A stretch of 64,000 nucleotides of DNA, taken from Paludibacter sp. (lineage in GTDB: Bacteria; Bacteroidota; Bacteroidia; Bacteroidales; Paludibacteraceae). Where the stretch lies: contig JAMPAY010000001.1 of NCBI GenBank assembly GCA_023666945.1, positions 1 through 64,000 of the forward strand. The letters are read 5' to 3'. This document shows positions 9,030-17,797 of this stretch, in pieces. The notes beneath the pieces were generated by a model. The model was given only the letters and a program-made list of their open reading frames with translations, was not told where the DNA came from and did no database searches. How positions within the stretch are numbered: the stretch's first letter is position 1; each line of letters begins with the position of its first letter. The translations under genes were made by a program, and so were the position numbers.

Positions 9030-10793
9030 ATGGTATGGCATTATATTTTGATAGGAATAGTCATTATTTCTATCATCTGCATTCAAGTAAGAATATTTTT
9101 AAGAACTAAAAATATAAGAAAACATCTTGAGAATATCTTCCCAGAGAACTCGGAAGACGAATGGTTGGTTCAAAAAAGTGATATCGGGGTACAAATTATT
9201 TCTCAACATCTTTTTGATGCGCAAGAAAAGAAGGCTGAAATTGAAAAATCTTTATCACTAAACAACAAAGAACAGGAATTAGTTCAGAATACTATTGATA
9301 AATATGAAAAAGCCAAACAGAATGCAACGAACGATGTAGAACGTTTTCTGTATGTAAATAAGATAATAGAACAGAATGAGAAAAGGCATGGTCTTAAAGC
9401 AGAGGAGAGCGAGTTGAAAAATCAGTTGGAAGAAACAACAAAATTTATTGAGACATTTAATGGAACATGGGAACTTGGAGATAATGCAACACGGACGGAA
9501 ATTATTGAATCAATCAATAGATATCTGTATAAAAACAAAAACTCTGTCAGCGACTTCAATTTAATTCGTGATATTATTGACAGAAACTGCAGTTCTTTAG
9601 AGGAAGAAATACAAATACAACTTCCGGTACCGCTCTATTTCGGTTTGATAGGTACAATGCTAGGCATCCTGGTCGGCGTTGGTGCATTGGTCATTACGGG
9701 TTCATTGTCGAACCTATTAACTTCATTTGAACCACCAATTGGAATTAAGGAGGGAACTGCAGCATTTATGGAAGCAAAAAACGTATATGACGCTCAAGCA
9801 ACGCAGGGTATCGTATCTTTGTTTGGCGGTATTGCACTAGCGATGATCTCCAGTATAGTAGGTATATTATTAACTACTATCGGTTTTCTTGGCAACAAAA
9901 ACACAAAAGCAAATGTTGAAAGAAAGAAGCATCATTTCTTTAGTTGGTTACAAGCAGAGTTACTACCTAAAATCTCCACTGATTTTTCATCTGCTTTAAT
10001 TCGATTAGGTCACGACCTTTCGAGTTTTAATAACACATTCTCTTCTAATGCTAATTTACTAAAACAAACTATTTCCGAGATTAGTACGGCAACCGTAGCG
10101 CAGTCCGGTCTTCTTAATGCAATTGAAAGATTGGATATTGCCCATATTGCACAAGCAAATATAGTAGTGTACGAACAACTCAAGAATTGTACAGAAGACA
10201 TTTTCCGTCTATCCGTGAACTTAAAGGAGATTCAATCAAATATCAAGGGCATAGGGCAGTACATGGAGAATAGTATCAATGACTATGAACGCCGAAACAC
10301 ATTCATACAAGATGCTTCAGGTAAGGTTGACCTTGCTATTATAGAAGGTCAGAAAAAACTTACAAATGGTGCAAACGACATATTTACAAAATATGACGAA
10401 TTATTGCATACGTTATATATGAGGACAGAGGCCACCACTGTTGAACTTGCAAAAAAATATAACGAGCAAACAGAAAGTCTACACAAAGCAATAGTTAATA
10501 AACTAGGTGATGTTAAACAATTAGAGACAGAGTTGAGAAATTTAGTTGCAGTAAAAACAAGTATTACAAATCTTGAAAAGGCTGCTACAGACCAAAATCG
10601 CAAGATTGATAATTTAACTACTGCTATTCGGGATTTAGCACAAGTTAAAGTAAATGGAGGCATGACTCATATAGAAATGAAAATGCCCACAGCATATAAG
10701 GTTATTATTATATTAGCCAGCACAGTTATCACAATTTCCGGATTGTTTTTTATCACACTTCGAGTTCTTAGTATTTTTGGTATCACAATATAA
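9030..10793 (+). CDS. MotA/TolQ/ExbB-like channel subunit with long helical tail (ZorA-like)
   Basis: This protein has 587 residues. Helix 1 (about 3-25) is followed by a coiled-coil region (about 60-150). Two helices then carry the channel signature: LPVPLYFGLIGTMLGILVG (about 198-225) and QGIVSLFGGIALAMISSIVG (about 259-287). The GLIGTMLG motif is that of MotA/TolQ/ExbB proteins. Next comes about 265 residues of mostly helical tail, and then, unusually, a last membrane helix (about 556-581). The next gene overlaps by one base and encodes the MotB-like partner, so the two should form an ion-driven stator. ZorA of Zorya also has a long tail, but no terminal membrane helix in the versions I know. 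Confidence 0.78.
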   Translation: MVWHYILIGIVIISIICIQVRIFLRTKNIRKHLENIFPENSEDEWLVQKSDIGVQIISQHLFDAQEKKAEIEKSLSLNNKEQELVQNTIDKYEKAKQNATNDVERFLYVNKIIEQNEKRHGLKAEESELKNQLEETTKFIETFNGTWELGDNATRTEIIESINRYLYKNKNSVSDFNLIRDIIDRNCSSLEEEIQIQLPVPLYFGLIGTMLGILVGVGALVITGSLSNLLTSFEPPIGIKEGTAAFMEAKNVYDAQATQGIVSLFGGIALAMISSIVGILLTTIGFLGNKNTKANVERKKHHFFSWLQAELLPKISTDFSSALIRLGHDLSSFNNTFSSNANLLKQTISEISTATVAQSGLLNAIERLDIAHIAQANIVVYEQLKNCTEDIFRLSVNLKEIQSNIKGIGQYMENSINDYERRNTFIQDASGKVDLAIIEGQKKLTNGANDIFTKYDELLHTLYMRTEATTVELAKKYNEQTESLHKAIVNKLGDVKQLETELRNLVAVKTSITNLEKAATDQNRKIDNLTTAIRDLAQVKVNGGMTHIEMKMPTAYKVIIILASTVITISGLFFITLRVLSIFGITI

Positions 10794-11431
10794 TGGCAAA
10801 GCAAGAATCGTTTTTTTGGACCAGTTATTCTGACTTGATGACAAGCATGTTCTTCATCATGCTTGTGCTATTTGTGTTAGTAGTTGCTTTGCTTCATCGT
10901 AAGATAGGTGATATTGATGCAGAAAGAAAAGCTACTACCGAACAGTTGCAAGTAATAAAAGAAATTGAAGAAGCCACACACAATATTGACTCTACTTATT
11001 TTGTATATAATCCTGAATATAAAAAACATGTGCTAAATATTACAGTTCAGTTTAAAACAGGTATTGCCGATATGGACGACATTGACTCTATTACGCAAAA
11101 TGATTTAATCAAAGCAGGAGAGAGCATACAAACTTTCATCGAAAAAATTACAGAAGAACATCCCGAAGTTCAATATCTACTAGTAATCGAGGGACAGGCT
11201 TCGAAAGATGCATATCAAAAGAATTACGAATTAAGTTATCGTAGAGCATTAGCGTTAAAGCAACTTTGGGATGATAGATGCATAAGATTCGGTAAAAAAT
11301 GTGAAGTTGTCATTGGTGGTAATGGCGATGGGAAATTGTCGGGCACTAATTTTATGAGAGAAGAGAAAGAGTCAAAGAACCAAAGATTTTTAATACACAT
11401 ATTGCCGAAAACATCTATCCCAGAGAAATGA
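10793..11431 (+). CDS. MotB/OmpA-like stator partner (ZorB-like)
   Basis: This 212-residue protein begins FFWTSYSDLMTSMFFIM, matching the MotB membrane helix WxxSYxDLMT. Asp14 is the expected proton-binding residue. After the helix (about 16-38) and a linker, residues about 80-205 form an OmpA/MotB-type peptidoglycan-binding fold (VQFKTGIADM, LLVIEGQASKD, NYELSYRRALAL). Its start overlaps the MotA-like stop (TAATG), and its stop overlaps the next ATG (ATGA). Together with the upstream gene it should form a proton-driven motor anchored to the cell wall. Confidence 0.8.
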   Translation: MAKQESFFWTSYSDLMTSMFFIMLVLFVLVVALLHRKIGDIDAERKATTEQLQVIKEIEEATHNIDSTYFVYNPEYKKHVLNITVQFKTGIADMDDIDSITQNDLIKAGESIQTFIEKITEEHPEVQYLLVIEGQASKDAYQKNYELSYRRALALKQLWDDRCIRFGKKCEVVIGGNGDGKLSGTNFMREEKESKNQRFLIHILPKTSIPEK

Positions 11432-12714
11432 AATTGAAAACATTCATATTAGTTCTTACTGCAATTTTCAGTTGTTGTTGCACACGAAGAAGCAATAACT
11501 TCGGCAACCATCAAGACCATAACAACGCACAACCAAAAGAATCTACTATCAAATCCGTTAACTCAGGCTCTGACATAGTTGATATATCTACAAACCTGCC
11601 TTCTGTATCAGAGAGAAAATATATAGGAACTGAAATTTTTGACAAATACAACTCTGCTGTATTTATGATTTTTACTTCAGATGGACTAAATGAGTTCCAA
11701 GGGTCTGGTTTTTTCATAGATTCGGATGGTCTTGCAGTCAGTAATTATCATGTATTTGAGGGGACAGGCATAGGATTGGAGACAATTAAATTATCAAATG
11801 GAAGGATATATAAAATAAAAAATATAATTGCACAGAATAAGGATTATGATTTTATCATATTCAAAGTTGATATAAACCAAAAATGCAATTATATTCCTAT
11901 GACAAACAGACATAACAAAATAGGAGAAAAGATATTCACTATAGGCAGCCCAATGGGGTTAGAAAACACATTTTCATCTGGGGAAATATCACAATTAAGA
12001 GGAGAATATATTATTCAAATAAATGCTCCCATTGACCATGGTAGCAGTGGTGGAGCACTTATTAACGAGTATGGAGAAGTTATTGGGATAACAAGTTCAG
12101 GGTATGACAATTCCAATGCGAACCTCAACTTTGCAATCGACATCTGCATTATAAAATCAAGTATAAACAGTCATAATACGGCTTCTGCATATCAGTGGAC
12201 TCAAGAAGAACTAATTAACGCCAACACTGCTGACAATATAGAGGAGTTGACACGCAAAGAAAGAGATGTCATTAAGTTTCTTAATCTAGCAAGACTATAC
12301 CCACAACGGTTTATACAAATAGAGTTGCGCTCAGATAGAGTAAAGCGATATTCAAATAGTTCATATTTGACTTCACTAATAGAAGAGTTGTCTGTGCTTC
12401 AACCATTGAATCCTTTTTATTTTAATGAAGAAATGCAAGCATTTGCTGAGTGCTGGGCTATTGAAAGTGGAAAGCACGCTATACTCGGACATGATCGGGA
12501 GGGGTATTGTACAGACGGATTTTTTGCAGAATGTTGTTCTTATGGACCACAAACTGCCGAAGAAATAGTGGTGGGACTTTTAGTTGACTATAACATTCCA
12601 AGTTTAGGGCATCGTAAAACATTATTAGGCAATTATAATAGCGTAGGAGTTGCAATCGCATCACATAAAAGTAAATATCAACAATGTTGCGTAATAGACC
12701 TAAAAAAAATATAA
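11428..12714 (+). CDS. lipoprotein with trypsin-like (HtrA-type) protease and CAP domain
   Basis: This 428-residue protein has a lipoprotein-like signal (AIFSCCC, Cys16-18). Residues about 70-250 are a trypsin-like serine protease with an intact triad: His108 (NYHVFEG), Asp141 (DYDFIIF) and Ser207 (HGSSGGAL). From about 270 a CAP/SCP-like domain follows (KFLNLARLYPQRF, AECWAIESGKHA, SLGHRKTLLGNY). No PDZ domain is seen, unlike classical HtrA. Protease-CAP fusions are uncommon. As the only apparent hydrolase in the operon it is a candidate effector, or a processing factor in the periplasm. ATGA overlap with the MotB-like gene indicates translational coupling. Confidence 0.8.
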   Translation: MKLKTFILVLTAIFSCCCTRRSNNFGNHQDHNNAQPKESTIKSVNSGSDIVDISTNLPSVSERKYIGTEIFDKYNSAVFMIFTSDGLNEFQGSGFFIDSDGLAVSNYHVFEGTGIGLETIKLSNGRIYKIKNIIAQNKDYDFIIFKVDINQKCNYIPMTNRHNKIGEKIFTIGSPMGLENTFSSGEISQLRGEYIIQINAPIDHGSSGGALINEYGEVIGITSSGYDNSNANLNFAIDICIIKSSINSHNTASAYQWTQEELINANTADNIEELTRKERDVIKFLNLARLYPQRFIQIELRSDRVKRYSNSSYLTSLIEELSVLQPLNPFYFNEEMQAFAECWAIESGKHAILGHDREGYCTDGFFAECCSYGPQTAEEIVVGLLVDYNIPSLGHRKTLLGNYNSVGVAIASHKSKYQQCCVIDLKKI

Positions 12715-12727
12715 GAAAAGAAAGAAT

Positions 12728-12904
12728 ATGACACATAACATTCTTTTAATAATTATTGGCTTTATTTTATGGAATTTTATTCCCGGAAAGATTACAGCGG
12801 GGTCAAAAAAAATACGCCCATATATTGATTTGGGAGCACAGATTTTGGGGATTCTTTTAATGTTAACCGGTGGTATCAATATGATTAAACTAATCATATC
12901 ATAA
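12728..12904 (+). CDS. 58-residue membrane protein closing the operon
   Basis: This small frame, MTHNILLIII ... NMIKLIIS, has two hydrophobic helices (about 4-20 and 35-57) joined by a basic loop (GKITAGSKKIR). It starts 13 bp after the protease-CAP gene and lies before the terminator at 12942. Same strand, tight spacing and membrane character support a real gene. No family is recognised. It could be an accessory subunit of the channel or an inhibitor of the system. Confidence 0.55.
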   Translation: MTHNILLIIIGFILWNFIPGKITAGSKKIRPYIDLGAQILGILLMLTGGINMIKLIIS

Positions 12905-12941
12905 GAGACAAGTTCCTAACTCCTACAAAATTTCGAAGATG

Positions 12942-12983
12942 ATACAACTCTTGATATAACTATAGTCGTATCAAGAGTTGTAT
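12942..12983 (+). terminator. perfect 15-bp hairpin ending the operon
   Basis: ATACAACTCTTGATA (12942-12956) pairs exactly with TATCAAGAGTTGTAT (12969-12983) and is followed by TTATT. It lies 38 bp after the last gene and could also terminate the convergent gene at 13005. Confidence 0.75.
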
Positions 12984-13004
12984 TTATTACGCATTGATAT
13001 TTTT

Positions 13005-13352
13005 TTAGTTGTAAAGTTTCTTTTTTGGGTAGTCATAACGTTTTTGTCTGTTAGTCTTCCCAATGGATAGATAGAAATCTATATACCACTTGACAAATTC
13101 TTCTCCATTACACAACCCCACCCAATGTTCATACCGATTGAACAATTGTGCCTTTAAAGTTAATGGAGTTCCATCTTCTTCTTTCATAAACTGATCAAGG
13201 CCAAGTATATGCATATACTCAATCTCTTCAGTCCACTTTATTTTAGGATGTGTTACCCAATGACGCTCATAGTCCCAAATCAAAGCATTTTGATTATTCG
13301 GACAGGAATCTTCTCCATTGTAAACACGGCAATCGAGTGTTCTATGTTTCAT
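13005..13352 (-). CDS. small hypothetical protein
   Basis: This is a soluble protein of about 115 residues with many aromatic and charged residues (ALIWDYERHWVTHP, FNRYEHWVGLCNGEEFVKWYIDFYL). There is no signal peptide or membrane helix. The start at 13352 (MKHRTLDCRVYNGE) is preferred; an in-frame ATG four codons upstream is possible. A -7-like TAAATTTG lies just upstream on the minus strand (13369-13376). No known domain is recognised. It faces the large operon tail to tail and lies 99 bp after the DUF4491 gene. Confidence 0.55.
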   Translation of the reverse strand: MKHRTLDCRVYNGEDSCPNNQNALIWDYERHWVTHPKIKWTEEIEYMHILGLDQFMKEEDGTPLTLKAQLFNRYEHWVGLCNGEEFVKWYIDFYLSIGKTNRQKRYDYPKKKLYN

Positions 13353-13451
13353 TTCTTCTGTCATACTGCAAATTTAATCTTTTATAGCACACCCATATTC
13401 AAGGAATGTATCCGGTATGGAGAGGCAGAAACAAGTGGTGTGTTGGTGTAA

Positions 13452-13754
13452 CTATTTTTTCTCGGAAGGTGCTGCACGTTTGGGGTTGCGAGGGAACCAT
13501 CCTTTCTCGACCCGTTTTTCTTGTTCAAACAATTCGAAGATACTCCAAAAGCACGAGAAGGAGAATACCCCCAACAAAACAGAACAGACATCTTCCTCCA
13601 CAAAAAGCGATGCTACAGATGCAGCCACTCCAACCAACAAAAAGACCCACCAACAGCGTTTGGTGAAATAGTATTCCGCCTTAATAACTATAGGATGAAA
13701 CATACCGATACAAAGAAAAGTAGCCGCACCAATTAAAAGACCATTGAAAGACAT
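13452..13754 (-). CDS. DUF4491 family membrane protein
   Basis: This 100-residue protein has three predicted membrane helices (about 5-30, 34-52, 56-76) and a conserved basic tail, FEQEKRVEKGWFPRNPKR. The length and the motifs FHPIVIKAEYYF and CFWSIFELFEQEKRV match the DUF4491 family common in Bacteroidales. No biochemical role is known. It lies 21 bp after the cytochrome c maturation gene, so it is probably in the same operon. Confidence 0.85.
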   Translation of the reverse strand: MSFNGLLIGAATFLCIGMFHPIVIKAEYYFTKRCWWVFLLVGVAASVASLFVEEDVCSVLLGVFSFSCFWSIFELFEQEKRVEKGWFPRNPKRAAPSEKK

Positions 13755-13775
13755 AAAAAGTGATATATTACAAAA

Positions 13776-15992
13776 TTAAACATAGCCATGCATACCTCCT
13801 AACAAAAAATTGACTCCGAAATAGGTAAACAAGACACAGAAAAAAGCCAAGACCATATATGTATGAAACCATAGCGGTTTTTGCAGCCATGACAACGAAC
13901 GCGTATGCAGCGGCAGTGCATAGACCAACAAAGTAATCAACGCCCATACCTCTTTGGGATCCCACCCCCAATATCTTCCCCACGAGAGATTCGCCCATAC
14001 AGCCCCTACAAAGATTCCGATAGTAAGACAGAAGGTTGCAGGATAAAGCAGAACTTGGCTAATGTTTTGCAAACGTTGTATCTGTTGCGCACAATCGCGT
14101 TTAGTAAGCATCAGAATCAATGCCGACAATCCGTTGAGCATAATAAACGCCAACAAAGCATACGCCAACATGATAATAACAACATGCAGACTAAGCAAAG
14201 GAGATTGCAAAACCGGCATTAAGAGTGTTATTTGCGGATTGGATGCTCCCATGACCGACACCATCATCGCCATTCCTGAAAATAGACATCCGAAAGGCAA
14301 CAATAGTGAGAAACGGTGTGCAAAAACGAGCGTCAGGAGCAATGTTGCCCATGAGAGAAACAACATAGTTTCGAAACCATTGGACAAAGGAACATGCCCA
14401 GCGACATACCCCCTAAAGCATAAGAGCACAGACACATAAAGAAACAAGAACCCGAGCAATACAATTCCCATAAAACGGAAAGAAGGCGGAATAGTTTGCT
14501 TACGCGCAAGACAGGCACAAGCAAAGAAGAAAAAGATCAAGCCCAACGTCATAGCCACTATTGCCAAGGGGCGAATTGCCAGTGCCAACTGTAGATAATA
14601 ACACTCTGCCGCAATGACTGTATCTAAGGGAAGAAGATCATGCGCCTGATGCATCTGGTATTTGCGCAACTTAAGCAGTACCTGATTGGCTTCGACATTT
14701 TGTCCCTCCATGATTCGACCGGCAACATAGTCCATTGCTCCTCGTTCGAACTGCCATTCTTCGTAAGTAAGATTTTCGGGCAAATTATCCGTCCAAGAAT
14801 ACCACATGAGTGTTTGCGACGCTGCATCGAGATGTGGAAAGATCTTAAACAAAGACCCAGTAGACGCCATGGCGATCAGTTGTATTTTCTCATCAACGTT
14901 CCTCGCATTGCGGTCGCCCTGCATCAACAACGTCTGCAAACGATAGCCGTTAGCATCGTAGAAAGCCGCGAGAGGAAGATAGGAGTCGGACGTATGCAAT
15001 GCCTGTTTGACCGCTGTCCCTTTCACCTTGATAATAGGCACATTCTTCCAATCATCGTAATAGAAAAGGAATCCTGTGAGTACTTGGTTAGCAGAAAATT
15101 CGTGATAGGAAGTCTTGCCACAGAGTTTTGTACAGAAATCGTTTGCCAAAGTAGAGATAGCACAGACGCGGTCACCGTAACTTATATAGAGATTACCAAA
15201 GGATTCCGCAAGTCCGTATTGTAATGTTTTTGGTCGTTGTTCGGCGGCCTGCATCGTAAGGGGGGCAAAGACAATGAGCAAAAGTAATGTTGTTCGTCGC
15301 AAGTCAGTCAGCAGTTTTCGGAAATGTGTATGCTTTTGGAAGAAAAACCCGATAAGAGATAATAAGAGCAAGGCATAGCCCAGATAGGTAACCGTGATAC
15401 CCCAGGGATCGGACGTAACGGTGTAGGTAGTTCCCTTCAAATCGGCATCATAACGCGTTTGATAGAAACGATACGTCCAATGGGTGAAAATATGATTCAT
15501 TGCAATGACTCCCTGCTTATCGGTATCGGGTACGGAAACGTGACTAACATAATCCATTGGAGCGCGTGTACCGGGATAGTAGCGAACATAAAAAGTATCC
15601 AAGCGCAAGGGGAAAGGCAAAGGTTGTACTTGTGAATCGGCAGCAAGGAAAGAATAGGCAGTATCGCCCTCTCTGAGATGCAGTGTACCCTCTTTGCCCA
15701 TAGTATGCGTAAGAAATGCTCCTGCCAAGATTACCACAAAAGAGCCATGCAAAAGGAATGTGACCCATTGGTTACGTTGCATCCCCATTCGCCAAATATA
15801 GAGCAATGCCGACACAACAGCACACGCCCAAAGCAAGATGGTCCAAGGAGCCGTATAGACATAACGCACAGCGATATCGGTTCCCCATAGTTTTTCCAAG
15901 AAAGTAGCAATAATGAGAAGAACTATCATCAGCCCCATGAGAGAGAATGCCAATTGACGCAACCTATTACCACTAAAAAAATTATGTTTCAT
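13776..15992 (-). CDS. ccsA: CcsBA-type cytochrome c biogenesis protein (ResB-CcsA fusion)
   Basis: This 738-residue fusion belongs to system II cytochrome c maturation, which carries heme across the inner membrane and attaches it to CXXCH motifs. The N-terminal 250 residues have ResB/Ccs1-like helices. A periplasmic section follows, and from about 455 comes the multi-helix CcsA part, with the heme-handling WGWDPKEVWALI motif at 675-686. It lies downstream of a di-heme CXXCH protein (16077-17714), whose maturation it may serve. A hairpin between the two genes may lower expression. Confidence 0.88.
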   Translation of the reverse strand: MKHNFFSGNRLRQLAFSLMGLMIVLLIIATFLEKLWGTDIAVRYVYTAPWTILLWACAVVSALLYIWRMGMQRNQWVTFLLHGSFVVILAGAFLTHTMGKEGTLHLREGDTAYSFLAADSQVQPLPFPLRLDTFYVRYYPGTRAPMDYVSHVSVPDTDKQGVIAMNHIFTHWTYRFYQTRYDADLKGTTYTVTSDPWGITVTYLGYALLLLSLIGFFFQKHTHFRKLLTDLRRTTLLLLIVFAPLTMQAAEQRPKTLQYGLAESFGNLYISYGDRVCAISTLANDFCTKLCGKTSYHEFSANQVLTGFLFYYDDWKNVPIIKVKGTAVKQALHTSDSYLPLAAFYDANGYRLQTLLMQGDRNARNVDEKIQLIAMASTGSLFKIFPHLDAASQTLMWYSWTDNLPENLTYEEWQFERGAMDYVAGRIMEGQNVEANQVLLKLRKYQMHQAHDLLPLDTVIAAECYYLQLALAIRPLAIVAMTLGLIFFFFACACLARKQTIPPSFRFMGIVLLGFLFLYVSVLLCFRGYVAGHVPLSNGFETMLFLSWATLLLTLVFAHRFSLLLPFGCLFSGMAMMVSVMGASNPQITLLMPVLQSPLLSLHVVIIMLAYALLAFIMLNGLSALILMLTKRDCAQQIQRLQNISQVLLYPATFCLTIGIFVGAVWANLSWGRYWGWDPKEVWALITLLVYALPLHTRSLSWLQKPLWFHTYMVLAFFCVLFTYFGVNFLLGGMHGYV

Positions 15993-16008
15993 TTCCTTTT
16001 TCTACAAA

Positions 16009-16042
16009 TTCGGCAGAGCGAGTAAATGCTCACTCCGCCGAA
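16009..16042 (-). terminator. hairpin between the di-heme protein and ccsA genes
   Basis: TTCGGCAGAGCGAG and CTCACTCCGCCGAA form a 14-position stem with two mismatches, followed on the minus strand by TTTGTAG. It lies 35 bp after the di-heme oxidoreductase stop and may act as a terminator or partial attenuator before ccsA. Confidence 0.5.
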
Positions 16043-16076
16043 CAATAACAACAAAATTTATACCAATATACCTTGA

Positions 16077-17714
16077 TCAGATAGCATCCACAAAATCGCA
16101 AATGGCTTGTCTTTCCTCTTTATCCAACTGTCGGAAGCGTTCAACGGAACGTCTGGCATCGGATTGCGGAGAATATCCGTGCCACATGATAGCCTCCATT
16201 GCATTGCGTGCTCTCGTATCGTGTAATCGTGCAGCAAAAGCATCGCCCGTGCAACGCTGATGCAATCCACGCCCCCACAAAGGAGTGGTACGACACCACC
16301 CTGTGCGGATATCGTTCTCCATATAGAGACGGTGTTGCACCATGTCGGTATAGGGCCAAATGGTTTGATGCGGATAGCGGGGCAGTTCGTTTCCTCGGAA
16401 GAACCGTGCGGGGTCAACGATGTTGTCGTCGCCCGTAGTCCAAGAAGGTCGGTGACAATAGGCACATCCGATTTCGGAGAACAGTTCTTTACCTTTTTGT
16501 ACACTTTCGCTATCGATATTACGCACAGCCGGCACCGCCAATCCACGGTGCCAAACCATGAGATCGGTGTACTCTTGGTCGGTCATTTCGACAGGCAAAT
16601 CTTTCGCTGTGAGATAAGCATAGATATTGTGCTCGACATCGTCGGTAAACCAATCGGCATGTTCGTGTTTGGGATCGACTTGTTCGATATAGGCAGGGAA
16701 AGCGTCTTGAACTTCGGGATCTTTGGAGGCGTAGGTAGCATAGATAGTACCATTAAGGTCGAGGTAATGGTAACGACGGTCGGAGCGTGTAACATTCGTG
16801 ATGTTCCATATGGCATTGGCTCCTGCAGCATCTTGCAAAGGTCCTCGCGAGAGAGCATAGGTAAACCGACGCACATATGGAGTCCCGTCGCCCTGCAGGG
16901 AGTTGGTATAGAAATTTTTCCATTGCCCGCCCTCAAAGAACGCCGTATTCAATGGGAAATAATTATCCTGTTCTTCTTGTGCCCACTGTGCGATAATATC
17001 TTCTTCGGGAATGGCATCGAGTAATCCCGTACCATAAATGCCGATTGTATTTTCCAACTTGACTCCATAGTCGCCCAAATCGGTAAATCCCTGATTGAAA
17101 ACATATACGGCAGCGGCAGGCAGAGTAACTTCCGGATAGCGCAAGGAGTAGGTTTCGTTATCGGGGAATGTATTGCCCCAGTCGTCGGTTGCTTCTTTCC
17201 ATGTGACCGTGATTTGCGACTCATCCAAAGGAGCCTTGAACGGTCCAACCCCATGCAACTGGGGCATACCTGCCAACCAGGTAACATAGGCTTCGGTTGC
17301 CTTATTATACACAACCAGCAATGTACCATTGCCCACTTCTACGGAATTATAGGTTCCCTCAGGTACACTTTCGCCATGGCTATAGCCCGGATGACAATGA
17401 ATACACGACTGACGTACATAGAGTGGTCCGAGTCCGGAGCGTGTTCCCGTCAGGTTAGACATGAAAGGTTTCTCGAAAATAGCCTCTCCACGTTTGAAGG
17501 ACTCGTAGAAACCCTCATTGATGGGTTCGGTAGGTTGTTCTAAAGCATTGGATGTAGCCAAATAGGCAGTACCCAACTTACCTCCAGCATAATACCAGTC
17601 GGGCATCTCTTGCGGTTTGGGATTGTCGGTTATTTCCGTATTAGGCTGACAAGAGGCCAAACACAGACATGCGATTGCAGGAACCGCATAAAAAAAAATT
17701 CGTTTCATATTCAT
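16077..17714 (-). CDS. di-heme c-type oxidoreductase lipoprotein (DHOR family)
   Basis: This 545-residue protein has a lipobox (LASC, Cys22) and two c-type heme sites: CIHCH (Cys104, Cys107, His108) and CAYCH (Cys417, Cys420, His421). The length and layout match the di-heme oxidoreductase family, often annotated as putative thiol oxidoreductase. It is probably periplasmic or outer-membrane anchored. It follows an imelysin gene by 83 bp, a pairing repeatedly seen in bacterial iron-uptake loci. The role in electron transfer to iron is inferred. Confidence 0.87.
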   Translation of the reverse strand: MNMKRIFFYAVPAIACLCLASCQPNTEITDNPKPQEMPDWYYAGGKLGTAYLATSNALEQPTEPINEGFYESFKRGEAIFEKPFMSNLTGTRSGLGPLYVRQSCIHCHPGYSHGESVPEGTYNSVEVGNGTLLVVYNKATEAYVTWLAGMPQLHGVGPFKAPLDESQITVTWKEATDDWGNTFPDNETYSLRYPEVTLPAAAVYVFNQGFTDLGDYGVKLENTIGIYGTGLLDAIPEEDIIAQWAQEEQDNYFPLNTAFFEGGQWKNFYTNSLQGDGTPYVRRFTYALSRGPLQDAAGANAIWNITNVTRSDRRYHYLDLNGTIYATYASKDPEVQDAFPAYIEQVDPKHEHADWFTDDVEHNIYAYLTAKDLPVEMTDQEYTDLMVWHRGLAVPAVRNIDSESVQKGKELFSEIGCAYCHRPSWTTGDDNIVDPARFFRGNELPRYPHQTIWPYTDMVQHRLYMENDIRTGWCRTTPLWGRGLHQRCTGDAFAARLHDTRARNAMEAIMWHGYSPQSDARRSVERFRQLDKEERQAICDFVDAI

Positions 17715-17797
17715 TTACATTTTTATTATCATCCATTATAAAACGGCACTATCCGCCTGCGCAAACAAGCGGATTATTGCCTTAGGCTATCTCTATA

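Noticed and set aside
9030-11431. Calling the operon a Zorya defence system
   Set aside because: Only the ZorAB-like pair is shared. No ZorC, ZorD helicase, ZorE nuclease or other known effector is present, and the topology of the channel subunit differs.
9030-11431. Flagellar MotAB or gliding motor GldLM
   Set aside because: There are no flagellar or other gliding-motor genes in the window, and the helical insertions and tail differ from MotA and GldL.
14640-15224. A 194-codon open frame on the plus strand
   Set aside because: It is antisense to ccsA and has no family resemblance; the CcsBA protein is conserved.
16260-17024. A 254-codon open frame on the plus strand
   Set aside because: It is antisense to the di-heme oxidoreductase, whose two CXXCH motifs are intact.
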